Of a stretch of DNA of 64,000 nucleotides, positions 1 through 10,872 are shown piece after piece. The stretch spans positions 76,722,270-76,786,269 of the forward strand of contig NC_084489.1 in NCBI RefSeq assembly GCF_030035675.1, in the 5' to 3' direction. Each line of letters begins with the position of its first letter. Within the stretch, counting starts at the first letter, position 1. The translations under genes and the position numbers were made by a program. A model generated the notes under the pieces. That model searched no databases. It had not been told where the DNA came from and saw nothing but the letters and a program-made list of their open reading frames with translations. The DNA is from Rhineura floridana (lineage: Eukaryota > Chordata > Lepidosauria > Squamata > Rhineuridae).

Positions 1-660
1 TTGACAAAAGGTGGAAATAGTCATTTACGAAATGACGTGTCTTGCGGATTCACCGAGCCTCAATGTCATGTAGGAGCATCTTCTTTTTGAAAAGAGAGAA
101 AGAGATGAAAAGTATGAAATTTGTTACATGTGAAGAAGCCCATCCTTTAAAAGGCTAGTCACAGCTGTGCCCAGATGGTGATAGATTCATCATATAAAAT
201 GAGGGATTAGTAAACAATGTGTACCTTTTTAAAGAGCAAAACAAGTCCTTGCTCATCGCCCGGGCTTAATTGCAGTAGTTATATCAAAGCTATATAAAAA
301 TTTAATCATCAACCACAAGTAAGGCTTGTGTGCCTTGCTTCCCTGTTTTTCCACCTGTTCAAATGAAAGATTCTTGGAGTATCACAATATGCAAATCTCG
401 TTTATGATGCACAAATATGGCCTTTCATCTCTTGGCTGCTTTGATGTTGTGACATAGAAAGCTTTTAGTGACACCGCCTACCAGACATACAAATCTTATC
501 TGATGCATAAACATGTGTGCCCAGGTTAAATACGCTCTACCTGGCAGATGCCTCCCTTTTCCACCCTCCATAAAATGCATTTATGGGGGGAAAAAATCCG
601 GAGGACAGAAGGAAAGAGAGGCAACTGAAGTCTAAAGCAAGCAACGTGCAAAAAATGCCT
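1..660. other. Repeat-poor segment, candidate conserved non-coding DNA
   Basis: I see no repeat, ORF or RNA gene here. The stretch is moderately AT-rich, not low-complexity, and dense in transcription-factor-like words. These include an octamer motif ATGCAAAT at 389-396 and several TTTATGA, TAATCA and CATAAA words. Such texture is typical of conserved enhancers in gene deserts, but conservation cannot be judged from one genome. A function is inference only. Confidence 0.25.
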
Positions 661-687
661 TAAGAGCATCAGTGAAGCCCCTGTACC

Positions 688-775
688 CCCCCTAGATATG
701 GTTGGACCTCAAATCCCATCATCCTTAGCCATTGGCCATGCTGGCTACTGGGACTTAGGAGCCCAAGGGCATGAG
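688..775. mobile_element. Decayed fragment of short palindromic hAT-type MITE
   Basis: The core phrase of the abundant palindromic element can be read here: TTGGACCTCAAATCCCATC, then CATTGGCCATGCTGGCT. The terminal inverted repeats are not intact. Better copies lie at 11381-11515, 19423-19550 and 62683-62820. Confidence 0.45.
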
Positions 776-1023
776 GGCAAAGGGAGATGGGAAGGGGTGG
801 GGAACAAGGGATTGTACTGTTCTATTATAATAAAGTTAAAACCCTAATAAACTGCATTTTTTAAAAAAAGGATGCACACTTGTAATGCAGTAGCAATGGC
901 CCTAGAAGAGGCACCCAGCCCCTCTTCCAAGATGCTGCTTGATAAATCTGGGTCACATGTTTAATCAACTGAAAGGATTTTCACTGATTAATCAGACTGT
1001 TTAAGGCTGAAGTTGTATACTCA

Positions 1024-1445
1024 CCTGGGGTGGAAGGATCTTTCAATTTAGGTTCTCTTAGCTTCTCTTTTTTCCAATCTTAAATTCAGTTTTACAGATT
1101 TCTGCAGTAATTTGCATTTTTGAAAAAAAAAATCCTCATGAAAATTCATCAGCGTTTTGGTGCAGGTTTCTCCTAACACCCACATTTTTGTATGTTGTTT
1201 TGACTAATGTACATATTTTATTTATTTATGTTATTTCTGCTAATATATTAATTTTTGCACGCACTTTCACCAAATCTATGCATTTTTGTAAACGTTGTTT
1301 GGTTGGCAAACTTCATTGCAAAACTCAGATATGTATGAATGTTGAAGGATGGCTGTGCTTCGGGTCTCATATTGTTCCGGGAAGTGTGAATTTGATAGAT
1401 TCAGCTTTACATGGGAACTGAATCAATTTTGTCCTCCATTCCTAC
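1024..1445 (-). repeat. AT-rich ~440-bp repeat (TAGGGATGG family), copy 1
   Basis: This is a nearly full-length copy on the minus strand. It shares the ordered blocks of the family: the end near CCATTCCTA, the block with GGATGGCTGTG, the run of about 31-bp units built on ATGCATTTTTGTA, the CATGAAAATT block, and the end with TTTTTCCAATCTTAAATTCAG. The family is described under the copy at 14456-14896. Confidence 0.75.
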
Positions 1446-3240
1446 CTGGGAGTAAACCCCATTGGACCCTTTGGGATCAGTAAAATGGGATCTTCCTGTG
1501 TTTGCTTTTTGCTGACTTGCTGTTGTGAAAAAAGGTGTTGTGAGTGGTTTTTGTTTTTTTTTGGCTGTGGATGCTTGTGGGCAATAATCCATGCCACTCA
1601 GTGTGAGAGCTTGGGTGGGTTGGAGAATGCAGTTGAAAGGTGTTAATATTACTCATAAGCCACAGACTGAAAGTTTGTTAGCAAGAGTGGGTACTCTTTG
1701 GTGAGAGATGGAAGGGAGTGAGTGGGCTGCACCAGGTGACAGGTGGGGTAGAAATTGTTGCCATTTGATTGCTTTAGTTTGTTGGTTCTCCTGTTTTCTT
1801 TACCCAGGTATTTGGTTAAACTGGAAATGCTGTTGTTGTTTTCACTGCAGTTTAGTTTTGTTTGTTTTATGATGGAGTTGTTAATTTGTCAATTTTTGGA
1901 GTTGTTTTTATGACAATTTTGTAAATTTTGGTATATTATCTTTCCCCCCTGTATATATTTATTGTTTTATTTCATTGTTCCCTGCTCTGGGATTGAAATA
2001 TTCAATGAACAGCTAGTTAAAATTCTTACGACCCACCGACCGACCAACCTAAATTTTGAGTAGAGATTTATTTATTTATTATTTATTAGAGCTGTACAGA
2101 GTAGACATGTATATTACTAAACAATGCACTTCTAACAACAAAAAGACTGCCTATTGCTGTATAGACCAGTAAGGGCCCATCTATACAACTGTGTAATATG
2201 CAATCTTATTCTTTTGTGTTCTCATTAATTCATTGTCATCCGTATGACGTTGCAAGCTAGTACAGATTTTCACATTCACAAATTCATATTAGAAATACCA
2301 CTGAAAAACCGATATGCTTTCCTGTATCGATAATCAATCACATTAACGTCCATGTGCTTAGATGCAATGCCGTGGACTTTCCTGCAATAGGTGGTCCATG
2401 GGCATTCCTCTGTCATATGCCAAGCCCCCTGTCTCCTTCCCACCCAATAGCACATCCACAAACCTGCAAATGCATGGGAATAACCCCCCCCCCCAAAAGT
2501 TTCTGTGCTCTTCCGAAAAAAGTGTGTGAAAAGTAAAGGACTATTATGGACCAATCAATGAAAAGCAGTGGACTTAGGGAGGTGGCCAATGTTAAAGCAA
2601 TTTAGGCAAAAAAAGAAACCTACTTGTATGGATCTCAAGGTCGCTAACTTAATATGGAAAACGTGGATTTTGCTGTTAGGTATGGATAGGCCCTAAGTTC
2701 ACTAAGGTTATCTGAGTAAATTCTACTTGTGGCATTTCACTCTACAGAATATCAGGGGGTGGAGTCCCAAAAATGGGCATTTTCTGCAGATTCTGTAGTC
2801 CCTCTGCCATACGTGAAGCAGCAGGCATCAGTTGCTTTGTATGTCTTGTAGAGACTTATCTTTTTGCTTGCCTGTTTCATGTGTATAATCCCATGAATCT
2901 CTGCTGCTGCTGCATTTGTTTTTATATGGTTTTTATACTGTTGATTTATTGATTTTTGGTTGCATTTTGTTTTAGTGGGCATTGTTTTTCTATTGTACAT
3001 AGCTGTCCAAGGTGCTTTCAGAATTCTGGCTGTGATAACCAAATATGCTACCAATTCTCTGTCCACATCTGAAAGTAGAATTTTTACAGTGCAACCATAT
3101 ATTTGTTTACTTGGAAGAATGTTCCATTTTCCATGGCACTTTACTCACAGATAAATGCGTACAGGACTGCAACCTTAGTGTAGTTCAACAAAACTGGGTA
3201 GTTAAACGGATTGGCTAACCTAATATTTTTAGTTTTGAGA
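1446..3240. other. No recognisable gene; AT-rich spacer
   Basis: I find no protein, RNA or full repeat match. A (TTTA)n-like tract near 2065-2090 resembles the A/T-rich tail of a LINE 3' end. Short open frames occur on both strands, but none has a recognisable domain. Confidence 0.4.
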
Positions 3241-3246
3241 GGGGAA

Positions 3247-3620
3247 ACACACACACGCACACACACACACACGCACACACACGCACACACACACACTAGG
3301 GGGCAGAGACATCCATCTACTCCCACCCCCAAACACACACCACACCACAGGCACCCCCAACACACAAGGACACACTGACTGACTGACTGACTGACTCTCT
3401 CTCTCTCTCTCTGTCTGTCTGTCTGTCTGTCTCACTCACTCACTCACCCTCTCTCTTTCTCTCTCACACAAACATACAGGGAGACACACAGCCCAGACAC
3501 CTCCAAACACATATATGCATCCAAGGAACCCCAAATACACCCCAGGCGCTCCCAAAGATACCCAGGGACACACACACACACACTCTCTCTCTCTTACTCA
3601 CACACACACACACACACAGG
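3247..3620. repeat. Compound microsatellite cluster (AC)n, (GACT)n, (CT)n, (GTCT)n
   Basis: Interrupted AC arrays (about 3247-3297 and 3568-3620) flank GACT, CTCT, GTCT and CACT blocks at about 3376-3450. Long open frames here encode only dipeptide repeats and are artefacts of the array. Confidence 0.9.
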
Positions 3621-3682
3621 CACTCACTGCCACTCCGCCTCCCTCCCCTTACCCCCAGGCACCCACCCTCCCCACCCTAACC

Positions 3683-3686
3683 TGCA

Positions 3687-3731
<45 letters not shown>
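3683..3731. repeat. (CTG)n trinucleotide array, about 15 units
   Basis: An almost pure CTG/CAG run ends in a CCG interruption. It lies in non-coding DNA just after the AC/CT cluster, and no exon can be recognised around it. CTG arrays of this length are usually polymorphic. Confidence 0.9.
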
Positions 3732-4180
3732 GCTGGCCTCTTGCTGGCCCCTAAGTTCTTTGGAAGAAGACCTACAGAGGTAAATGTTTAATACATGAAT
3801 ATGCAGTGTTAAAAACGCATTTTGTAGCCTTATTAAGATTTAATCATGTAATAGGCAGCAGCTGTCCTTTTTATGATGGCTTTTCTTTAAAGCAATTCGG
3901 AATGCATATCAGGGGAATCAAGGTCCAAACCTGTCCATATGGCATGATCATAACTCTGGACAGGTTACTGCCAGTTTTAACCACATTAAAGCCCTACCGA
4001 TTTCACCGGGAGAGTGAGGCACATAGTTAGCCCTCTCTCTCTCATTGAAATCAGGTGCTTAGCATTGCCTGGATCATGCCCTGGGATGTTAACTTGTGAT
4101 ATGCTACAGACTTGGCCACTTCCAGGTAGGGATGGGAAAGAGATTAGATTTAGTTCATAACTGAAGGTGAAATTCGCACT

Positions 4181-4376
4181 TTGAACACAGGAAGCTGCCT
4201 TGCACTCAGTCAGACCATTGGCCCATCTAGTTTAGTATTGTCCGCACTGACTGGCAGCAGCTCTCTGGGATTTCAGACAGGAGTCTCTCCCAGCCCTTCC
4301 TGGAGATGCCGGGGATTGAACCTGGGACCTTCTGCATGCAAGGCAGATGCTCTCCCACTGAGCTATGCCCCCTTCC
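4181..4376 (-). mobile_element. tRNA-Ala-derived SINE with CR1-like tail
   Basis: Read on the minus strand, the head (about 4299-4370) resembles tRNA-Ala(TGC): an A-box-like TAGCTCAGTGGGAGAGCAT, a TTGCATGC anticodon region and the B box GGTTCAATCCC. The other half carries GGCCCATCTAG, as in the CR1 3' ends of this window. This suggests mobilisation by CR1-type machinery, as known for turtle CR1-tailed SINEs. It is a copy, not a functional tRNA gene: the cloverleaf pairing is degraded and no independent terminator is evident. Confidence 0.7.
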
Positions 4377-4633
4377 CACATTCTGAAACCCTAAGCCAGG
4401 GGTGGGGAACTTTTAGTCCATGGGCCAGACTTGGCACAACAGGCCTCCCCATTTGGCCCACAAGACTACTTTCCCTAAACCATGTCCACCTGCCCCACAC
4501 CTGATGCCAAATATAATGCCAGGTGTGGGGCAGGGACCAATGTGGCTACAAGGGAACAATCAGGAGCTTTAACTGAGCGCCTGATTGCTCCTTTGCTGGA
4601 ACAAGGAGTGCTTCTTCCACCCATCAGTGGATG

Positions 4634-5106
4634 CAGGGCCAGTTCTAAAGGTCAGCCAGGCAGGGCACTGGCCTGAGGGCCCCGGAGCTACAGGAGCCCC
4701 CCGCTCCCCTTCCGTGATCATTGGCACCATCCGCAGATCGCAGGGCATGAGCTTCTGCCTACCCGCCATTCCCTTGCCCCACCTACCTGTCTCCTGCCTT
4801 TTAGCATTGCCCTTAATGAAGATGGCGGCCACGGCTTCCCTAAAGTACAGAAGCCACAGCTGCCATCTTAGTTGATGGCAGAGATGCGTGCACGTAGCAC
4901 GCATGTGTGCCATCAACAAAGATGGCGGCGGAGGCTTCATCCCCTTAGGGAAACCATGTGCCATCTTCATTAAGGGCAATGGTAAAAGACAGGAGACAGG
5001 TAGGTGGGGGTGTGTGGGGGGCACATGCATGCATGCATGCGCACACATGCCAGGGCCCAGGGCAAGCTGATGCCCAAGGGCCCCGGCATGACTGGTGCCA
5101 GCCCTG
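4634..5106 (-). mobile_element. Non-autonomous hAT element with perfect 8-bp target duplication (copy A)
   Basis: The ends are CAGGGCCAGTTCTAAAG and, on the other strand, CAGGGCTGGCACCAGTC. They are flanked on both sides by AGTGGATG (4626-4633 and 5107-5114), a perfect 8-bp duplication as made by hAT transposases. The 473-bp interior is GC-rich and holds a long internal inverted repeat around GCCCTTAATGAAGATGGC and its complement, with a smaller GCAC/GTGC hairpin in the middle. The open frames crossing it are incidental. The sister copy is at 47441-47867, in the opposite orientation. Confidence 0.88.
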
Positions 5107-5257
5107 AGTGGATGGGTGGGGAAACCTTCTGCCAGTATCACCAAGCAGTTGGCATGGAAATTGCTGCTAAAATTGAGGTTTTCCCCTTCATTTTAGCAGC
5201 AGCTTCAGTACAAAACTTTTTGTACAGGAGCAGGAAAGCCCCTTGCAGTGCAGTTCC

Positions 5258-5345
5258 CAAGGGTCTGACAGCCAACTGGCATGTTAGAAGATTCTTCTCA
5301 GTGGCTAACACACTCCTCTTTCATACTGACTGACTTGTAGGATCC
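5258..5345. repeat. Piece of palindromic GAGAAGA/TCTTCTC repeat
   Basis: It contains TTCTTCTCAGTGGCTAACAC and CTCTTTCATACTGACTG, matching one arm of the large palindrome at 55493-55642. A related piece lies at 7436-7505. Confidence 0.5.
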
Positions 5346-5559
5346 TGGAGACATCGGGAACCTGTTCCTAAAAAAGTAAGGGGTTTAAGACCCCCCAAGA
5401 CCCTGGCGGACTACACCGCTGGTGACAGCAGGCCAAAAGGTTTCCCTACTCCTGCACTATGTGAACTGAAACATGTCAGTTCTCTGAAACTGCAGTTCTC
5501 CAGCCAAGGAATGGGCACAACAAAGCATAGTAAAGGTTGTATAAAAGTGTATACATTAA

Positions 5560-5808
5560 AGAAAATAGCATTAAAATGCATTATATTAGCATAACGTGCT
5601 CTGCAAATATGCGTATCAGGCAAAATTGTAGACAACAAAATTGCATATTAGGAAAAAATCAAACAAAGATGCCAATGAATTCTTATGAAGACTTTTTTTC
5701 AAAAAAATTGCAAGCTGATGTAGAAATATGGAGAAATGGATTTAAGAGTGGAAAAAGGATAAAATGAGAAACTAAAATTGGCAGATTCACCCATTCCTAC
5801 TTACAGGA
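5560..5808 (+). repeat. AT-rich ~440-bp repeat, copy 2 (3' half)
   Basis: It holds the second half of the family only: the ATGCATTATATTAG units, the AATTCTTATGAAGAC block, GAGAAATGGATTTAAGAG, and an end in CCCATTCCTA. The first half is missing. Confidence 0.65.
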
Positions 5809-7030
5809 GACACTTGCAAACTTATGGCAAGGAATGTTTCATTTTCCACTTTCCATTCCCCCCCCCCGAGACGTGCAGTTTAAACTCTCTGGTTGTTTCA
5901 AATGCCATAGATGTCTCACAAAAGCCACTTGCTATGACAACCTTGGACTTCATCATTCAAGAAGCACTAATGGCTCAGCAGGGAAAATTGGACAGAAAAC
6001 AAAATCCTTTGAGTCTCCAAGAAGAATTTTGAAGTTTAGAACAAGTTGATGCTGCATATACCTAGCTACTTTCTAAACTACTGTGAGTGTGTGTGTGTGC
6101 ATGCATGCGTGTGTCCCACAACTCCTTCCCCCAACTCGTGTTAGCTTCAAAAGGAAAGCTGCTATTGGCAGCAATGGGAGCTTTACTTCTGGGATTGATA
6201 GCAGCTTGGTGGAGGAGGTAATTTTCTTCAGGATCACAGTGGGGAGGGAAGAAAGGTTAAAACCAGACATCCCATACTACTGCTATTTTGTTGCACAGAT
6301 ATGGTTGGTAATGATGTTTAGTGTAGTAAATATATTGCTAAGTGCCAGTTCACCTCATGCAACATATTCCACGTTATATGCAGGAATCTGTGGCTAATTT
6401 TCATAACTTCTTACAAGGTGTTTAGAAAGACCCAATAGGTGGGGTGCTGCAAATGCTATTTAGATAAGGAAAGATATGGCTATCGGCTTAGCAAGCAGCC
6501 AATCCTAGGACGTTACTACATTTCTAAGCAAACGGGCATAGGTTGTGCAGGTTACTGTATCTAACCTACTAAGCAGGCAATTATGCAGCCCTTCAGCTAC
6601 CTGCAAGGGTGTGGCAATGGTAAGCTAACCATTAAATAGTTATGGCCTGATAACCTCAGTGCTTTAATATAGAATTGTGGACAGCTGCACCCCCTTTAGC
6701 CCCATGGCTTCAACAAACACTGTTTTATCCCAGGTTGGAGGATCACAGTGATGCAAAGGGCCAATTCAGTAGCTGGAAAGAGTGAGGCTTATTATTAATT
6801 TTATTTATTTATTATTTTATTTATACCCCTTCCTTCCTTCCTTCCTTCCTTCCAGCAGGAGGTGTTTAACTTTCCAGTTCTCAGTCACAGGGCATACCCA
6901 CACTTCAAAATTAGATTGAACTTCCAGCTGGGTGCCCCCAAGGCAGCTGCTTGCATTTGAACAGTGCTGGTAACCTGTTTAAGAGATGTTCTACCAGCAA
7001 GATCCTGAGGCTCAGATCAAATTTTGTACT
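5809..7030. other. No gene recognised; LINE-tail-like tract near 6790-6865
   Basis: Most of this stretch looks unique. At about 6790-6865 a TTTATTTATTATTTTATTTATACCC tract with (TTCC)n and CAGCAGG resembles the minus-strand 3' end of an L2-like LINE seen better at 22825-22940. A (GT)n run lies near 6083-6113. Confidence 0.35.
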
Positions 7031-7154
7031 GCTCACTTAGTATGATTGATCTTGGCTCCCCCTGCCAAAGAACCATGGGGACTGTAGTTTGTTGAAGGTG
7101 TGAAGAATTCTCTGTTGGAGATCTTTATCCCCCCCCACCAAAAAAAGTAGCTTA

Positions 7155-7272
7155 TGGTTGTATCCAGCTAAGTCTACCCAGAGCAGACCCATTGAAATTA
7201 ATTGAACTAAGCTAGTCATGTCCATTAATTTCAGTGGGTCAACTCTTAGTAGGACTGGCAGTAGATGTAACC
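7155..7272. mobile_element. Short palindromic MITE (GGTTGTATCCA type)
   Basis: The 118-bp unit begins with GGTTGTATCCAGCTAAGTC and ends with a near reverse complement, GACTGGCAGTAGATGTAACC. Inner arms CAGACCCATTGAAATTAAT and ATTAATTTCAGTGGGTC pair around a short centre. It has no coding capacity. The transposon superfamily is not resolved. Confidence 0.65.
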
Positions 7273-7435
7273 AGTAGTGTAATGGCAAATTCAGAAGTGC
7301 AGGGTCACTTGATGATGGTCACAACCACATGCCCTCTCCCTCCTTTTTTTGCTGCTGGGTTGAGAATGAGATCCTTGTTAATGTCTTCTTCCACAACAAC
7401 AGATATCCCTAGGAGCTGATTCGCATGTAAAAAGA

Positions 7436-7735
7436 GTGTGTTGGTTACTGAAAAGAGTCTTCTCAGCGGCTAACTCACCTCCTTTTTTGCCGCTCTGTAG
7501 TTTTTGAGTGATGACAACTCCTCAACTATAGTTAAGGCTTCACACATAATGCTAAACTATGGTTTATAAATCAGCTACAACCCTTGGTTAATGAGTGACC
7601 TTTAAGCATAGTTAATAAACCATAGTTAAGCTGCTGGGCTGAGTTCACACATAACATGAGTAAGTCATGGTTTAATAAACCTTAGTCTAATAAACCTGTT
7701 AGTGTAATGTGCAAACCAGGCCATAGCGTATTTGT
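7436..7735. repeat. Palindromic repeat pieces with TCACACATAA direct repeats
   Basis: The first part (7436-7505) pairs TTGGTTACTGAAAAGAG with TCTTCTCAGCGGCTAAC, as in the palindrome at 55493-55642. The second part (about 7525-7735) has two TTCACACATAA units, each followed by a CTATGGTTTA or CATGGTTTA word, and many AACCATAGTT inverted words. It looks like a degraded palindromic MITE. I do not recognise a family. Confidence 0.4.
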
Positions 7736-7959
7736 TAGTCCATCCCCTACCTTTCTTAGTTCTTAGTTCTATAAGGAATAGAGAAGACAGGGTTATGATA
7801 TTTGCAAGGGATTTAAGTGGCCACATAGCAGTAGGCTCTGCTTTTGGCTTGACCCCCCCCCCCGCTTGCTGAGGAACAGGCTGTGTCAAGCACAAGACGT
7901 CTGGCCCCAGAAAGTCAATACAAATAAAAATCTCAGACTGCAAGGTAGCCGCTGAAGAA

Positions 7960-8900
7960 TGCTGTCACCCTTTCCCACCGACTAATTATTTTTGTTAACT
8001 CGAAAGCTGCCTGTAAGGTTGGTCCTCATCCATTCTATCTGCACAGGTCAAATACCTGTCGTAGCAGGCACCCTAGTTAATATTCAACTGAAAATTAATA
8101 GATTAGATAACTATTACATGCTTTTAGTGACAATTAATTTACTGGCTTGGGTTTGCTGAATTTCTCTGTCCTCGCTCCTCTCTTTCAGCTTTTATCAGGG
8201 TAGGAAAATATAGGCTTTGCTCTGCCATGGCTATGTTAGCTCAGCCTCTCGGATCGCTCCTTTGTGCTACAATTACCAACCACTGGATTGGGTTGACACA
8301 AGTAATCCCCCTCTGGATTCCCCTAGCAATGTGATGTCAGTAAGAAGTCCTTCAAACAGGGCTATTAAAAAACACATTAAACATGCTCCTCATTGTATGG
8401 TTTATGTGAGCTTAAGTTAGAATAACAACGGTGCTGTGGCATTTGTTTGAAAATGAAAGGATTATACGGCCTTTTGTAAAATAAGGAATTTAGTTTTTGG
8501 GAGGGGCAGCGGAATGGTGACTTATTTTTTGTTTATGTACCTAAGAAACCTTTGATAAGTCAGCTTCTGTCACTAGCTCTTAGTCCACTTGTAATTTCTT
8601 GTATCAACCGAGATGAAATGCATACTGCCTCCAAATCGTTTATGTCAAACACCGAACAACATAGACAGCGGTACTTATTGAGAGATTATGGGAAGAAGGG
8701 GATGAGGGCCTTTAGGAATCTATAAGTAATTCATCTTTAAAGAGCATTCAGGAATCAGTCTATATCCTTTAATTGTCATATAGATGATCTCAGCTTTCAG
8801 TTTGTGTCAGAAACAAATTGAGAAAAAAGAGAGAGACATATCCTCATAAGGCTATTTCAGAGGCTCTCAATTCTTTTTACTAAATGAATGAACCAGCCGA
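7960..8900. other. Repeat-poor segment, candidate conserved non-coding DNA
   Basis: Apart from short A/T runs I see no repeat or gene. The part at 8080-8150 is rich in TTAAT, ATTAAT and AATTAAT words that resemble homeodomain sites. A pyrimidine tract plus AG at 8176-8190 looks like a splice acceptor, but no open exon with a recognisable protein follows it. Regulatory function is inference from texture only. Confidence 0.25.
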
Positions 8901-8989
8901 CCAATCCTATATTAGAAAGGGTAACCCCCCAATCGTATTGTTTTTTTTTTTTTAATATTAGCTGGCCCTGGAATTAAACTGGCTACCTG

Positions 8990-9255
8990 GGCAAAATCAT
9001 TGGCCTGGTTCTCTGGAATGTTCTGCCAACAGAGATTCAGCAGGCACGTTCTGTTTTAACCTTTAAACGCTTGCTGAAAACTTCTCTGTTCCGCCAGGCT
9101 TATGCAGGCAATTAAGATGTCTTGTTATAATAGTCTACCTTTGTTTTTACTGTATTTTTAATGGTTTTTACTGTATGGTTTTCTATTTGTTGTAAACCAC
9201 TTTGATGTTTTTTAAAAATGAAATAGCAGTATAATATATTTATAAATCAATAATA
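8990..9255 (+). mobile_element. L2-like LINE 3' end
   Basis: A decoded C-terminal motif (WNVLPTEIQQARSVLTFKR-like, then LLKTSLFRQAYAGN) is followed by TTTTTACTGTATTTTTAATGG, TTGTAAACCACTTTGATG and an A/T-rich tail. A sister fragment lies at 44080-44296. It is severely 5'-truncated. Confidence 0.65.
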
Positions 9256-9312
9256 TCTGCATCTTAGTGTCTAAATAAAAAGTGACAGATGTGTGTGTAG
9301 AGCTTGGCTAAT

Positions 9313-9487
9313 TAGAACATCAGAAAAGACCTGCTGGATAGGCCAATGGCCCATCTCTTCCAGCATCCTGTTCTCACAGTGGCCAACCAGGTGCCTATGG
9401 GAAGCCTGCAAGCAGGACCTGAGTGTGAGAGCGCTTTCACCACTTGTGATTCCCAGCAATTGGCATTGAGAGGCAGACAGCTTTCAA
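9313..9487 (-). mobile_element. CR1 LINE 3' end
   Basis: On the minus strand it holds GGCCACTGTGAGAACAGGATGC, read here as its complement CATCCTGTTCTCACAGTGGCC, with GGCCAATGGCCCATC, as in the CR1 copy at 17455-18545. The terminal TTCTTATG octamers are decayed. Confidence 0.8.
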
Positions 9488-9734
9488 TAACACAGGTAGG
9501 ACACACCCATCTTGGCTTGCAGCTGTTGTTCACCATTCATACAAGTGTTCAACAGCCCTTTGGTACTGGCATGCCCAGAGTTCAGTCTACATTGCATGAA
9601 GTCTGTGATCCAATGGCCTTTTTATGTAATATGCTGTTTGTTTGCAAACACATAGGCTGATCAGATGGGAAGCAAGCACATATGCAGGTAGTTGTAGTAT
9701 CAAAGTAACATGAGTTCAGTAGTGTAGTTTAGAA

Positions 9735-9925
9735 AAGGAACATAGGGATTTGCCTTATGCCAGGTCAGACTATTTGTCTTCTGCTCCAGTAATGTCTGTT
9801 GGGACCAGCAGAGACCTTTCTGCCGAGGTCACTCTCATCACATATAACCTGTTAACTGGAGATACCAGGAATTTAACCTAGGACCCTCTGTAGGCAAAGC
9901 ATATGCTCTACTGTGGTCCCTCTCT
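9735..9925 (-). mobile_element. tRNA-Ala-derived SINE, diverged copy
   Basis: It shows the same order as the copy at 4181-4376: AAGGAACATAGG, GGTCAGACTATT, then GGAATTTAACCTAGGACC, AGGCAAAGCATATGCTCTAC. The B-box region is mutated, so the copy is old. Confidence 0.6.
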
Positions 9926-10152
9926 TAAGGTGAATTTGGCCTTGCTTCTATCATACCAATGGTGGGGTTTGAATGGTGGGGTTGGAACTGTTTCATCCCC
10001 TGGAAATCTGTGGTGTGAGCTATTGGGATGGCTTCAAATCAAAGAATTGGATTTGCTGCATTCATAGAAACCCTGCAAAAGTTTAGCTGCACACTGCAGT
10101 ATAGCCAATTATCAGCTGTACAGTACTAATCAAGTGTAGAGAAATCAAGTGA

Positions 10153-10378
10153 TGTTTGTTGTTGTTATTATGTGCCTCCAAGTCGACTATGACTTATGGC
10201 GACCCTATGAATCAGTGACCTCCAAGAGCATCTGTCGTGAACCACCCTGTTCAGATCTTGTAAGTTCAGGTCTGTGGCTTCTTTTATGGGATCAATCCAT
10301 CTCTTGTTTGGCTTTCCTCTTTGTCTACTCCCTTCTGTTTTTCCCAGCATTATTATCTTTTCTAATGAATAAGTGATG
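10153..10378 (-). mobile_element. Bov-B LINE 3' end with RT C-terminus
   Basis: The minus strand encodes a Bov-B-type C-terminus over 10168-10383, with IIMLGKTEGSRQRGKPNK, RWIDPIKEATDLNLQDLNR and HDRCSWRSLIHRVA. The Bov-B (RTE clade) tail word CGCCATAAGTCATAGTCGAC and the (GTT)n/(AAC)n end follow. It is 5'-truncated. The tail is the same sequence found at the 3' ends of the Sauria and 5S SINEs here, consistent with Bov-B acting as their partner. Confidence 0.88.
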
Positions 10379-10400
10379 TACATGCATCTAAAAACTATGC

Positions 10401-10757
10401 CAGGAATGGAGAATCTTTTTCAGCCAGAAGGTCACATTCTCTTCAGGGGACCACATGCCAGTGGTGGGCAGGGCCAGAAGCAGAAGTGGGCAAAGCAACA
10501 AATTTCAGGTCCACCATTGTACAGGAGGTTAGTTTCTACAGACATTCACACATCCCTCCCTTTCCTCCATCCGGGCAAGCAAGAAGCAATAATAGAGTTC
10601 AAAGACATTTTCTCGTGAAGCCAAAAACACTCAAGGAGAGGTGCAAAGCAGGATCAGTGAGGCATGTGATCTGGGGGGAGGGAGGAACTGATGAGAGTCC
10701 TGAGGGCCAGATAGAGAGGCCTGGAGGGTCACATTTTGTACCTGGTCTGGGTCCCTG
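10401..10757. mobile_element. Non-autonomous hAT element (CAGGAATGG family)
   Basis: It starts CAGGAATGGAGAATC and ends CTGGGTCCCTG. The 8-bp flanks AACTATGC and AACCAAGC agree at 6 of 8. The interior (CAGGGCCAGAAGCAGAAGTG, TTAGTTTCTACA, GAGGTGCAAAG) matches the copy at 28457-28817 along its length. No transposase reading frame is evident. Confidence 0.7.
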
Positions 10758-10832
10758 AACCAAGCTAATGGGTTAGTTTTTCTGTCAATGGTCTGGATTC
10801 AGGTTTTATGGGAAACTACTCTAGTTAGTGAA

Positions 10833-10860
10833 AACAAACCAGGTTCAAACCTGGTTTGTT
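10833..10860. repeat. Perfect 13-bp inverted repeat
   Basis: AACAAACCAGGTT, a CA loop, then AACCTGGTTTGTT. It lies in a degraded palindromic MITE (about 10790-11100) that is split by the hAT MITE at 10873-11009. It has no T-run and is not a terminator in this eukaryotic context. Confidence 0.75.
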
Positions 10861-10872
10861 CATAAAATAGAG

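Larger units (their letters stand above)
4397..5454. mobile_element. Old hAT-type DNA transposon remnant hosting later insertions
   Basis: The left end CAGGGGTGGGGAACTTTT and the right end GGTTTCCCTACTCCTG form a degenerate inverted repeat of the hAT type. The 8-bp flanks (CCCTAAGC and CACTATGT) agree at only 5 of 8 positions, so the target duplication is weak. It holds a younger hAT at 4634-5106 and a piece of another palindromic repeat at 5258-5345. No transposase can be recognised. Confidence 0.5.

Noticed and set aside
4299-4370. tRNA-Ala gene
   Set aside because: The tRNA-like head is part of a repeated SINE with degraded cloverleaf pairing and a CR1-like extension.
4569-5144. 191-codon minus-strand open frame
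   Set aside because: It runs across the GC-rich hAT element at 4634-5106 and its borders. Low stop density follows from base composition.
8176-8420. Exon after a pyrimidine tract and AG
   Set aside because: The downstream frame of 67 codons has no domain and no matching donor that I can support.
10833-10860. Transcription terminator hairpin
   Set aside because: It lies within a degraded palindromic MITE in a vertebrate genome and has no T-run.
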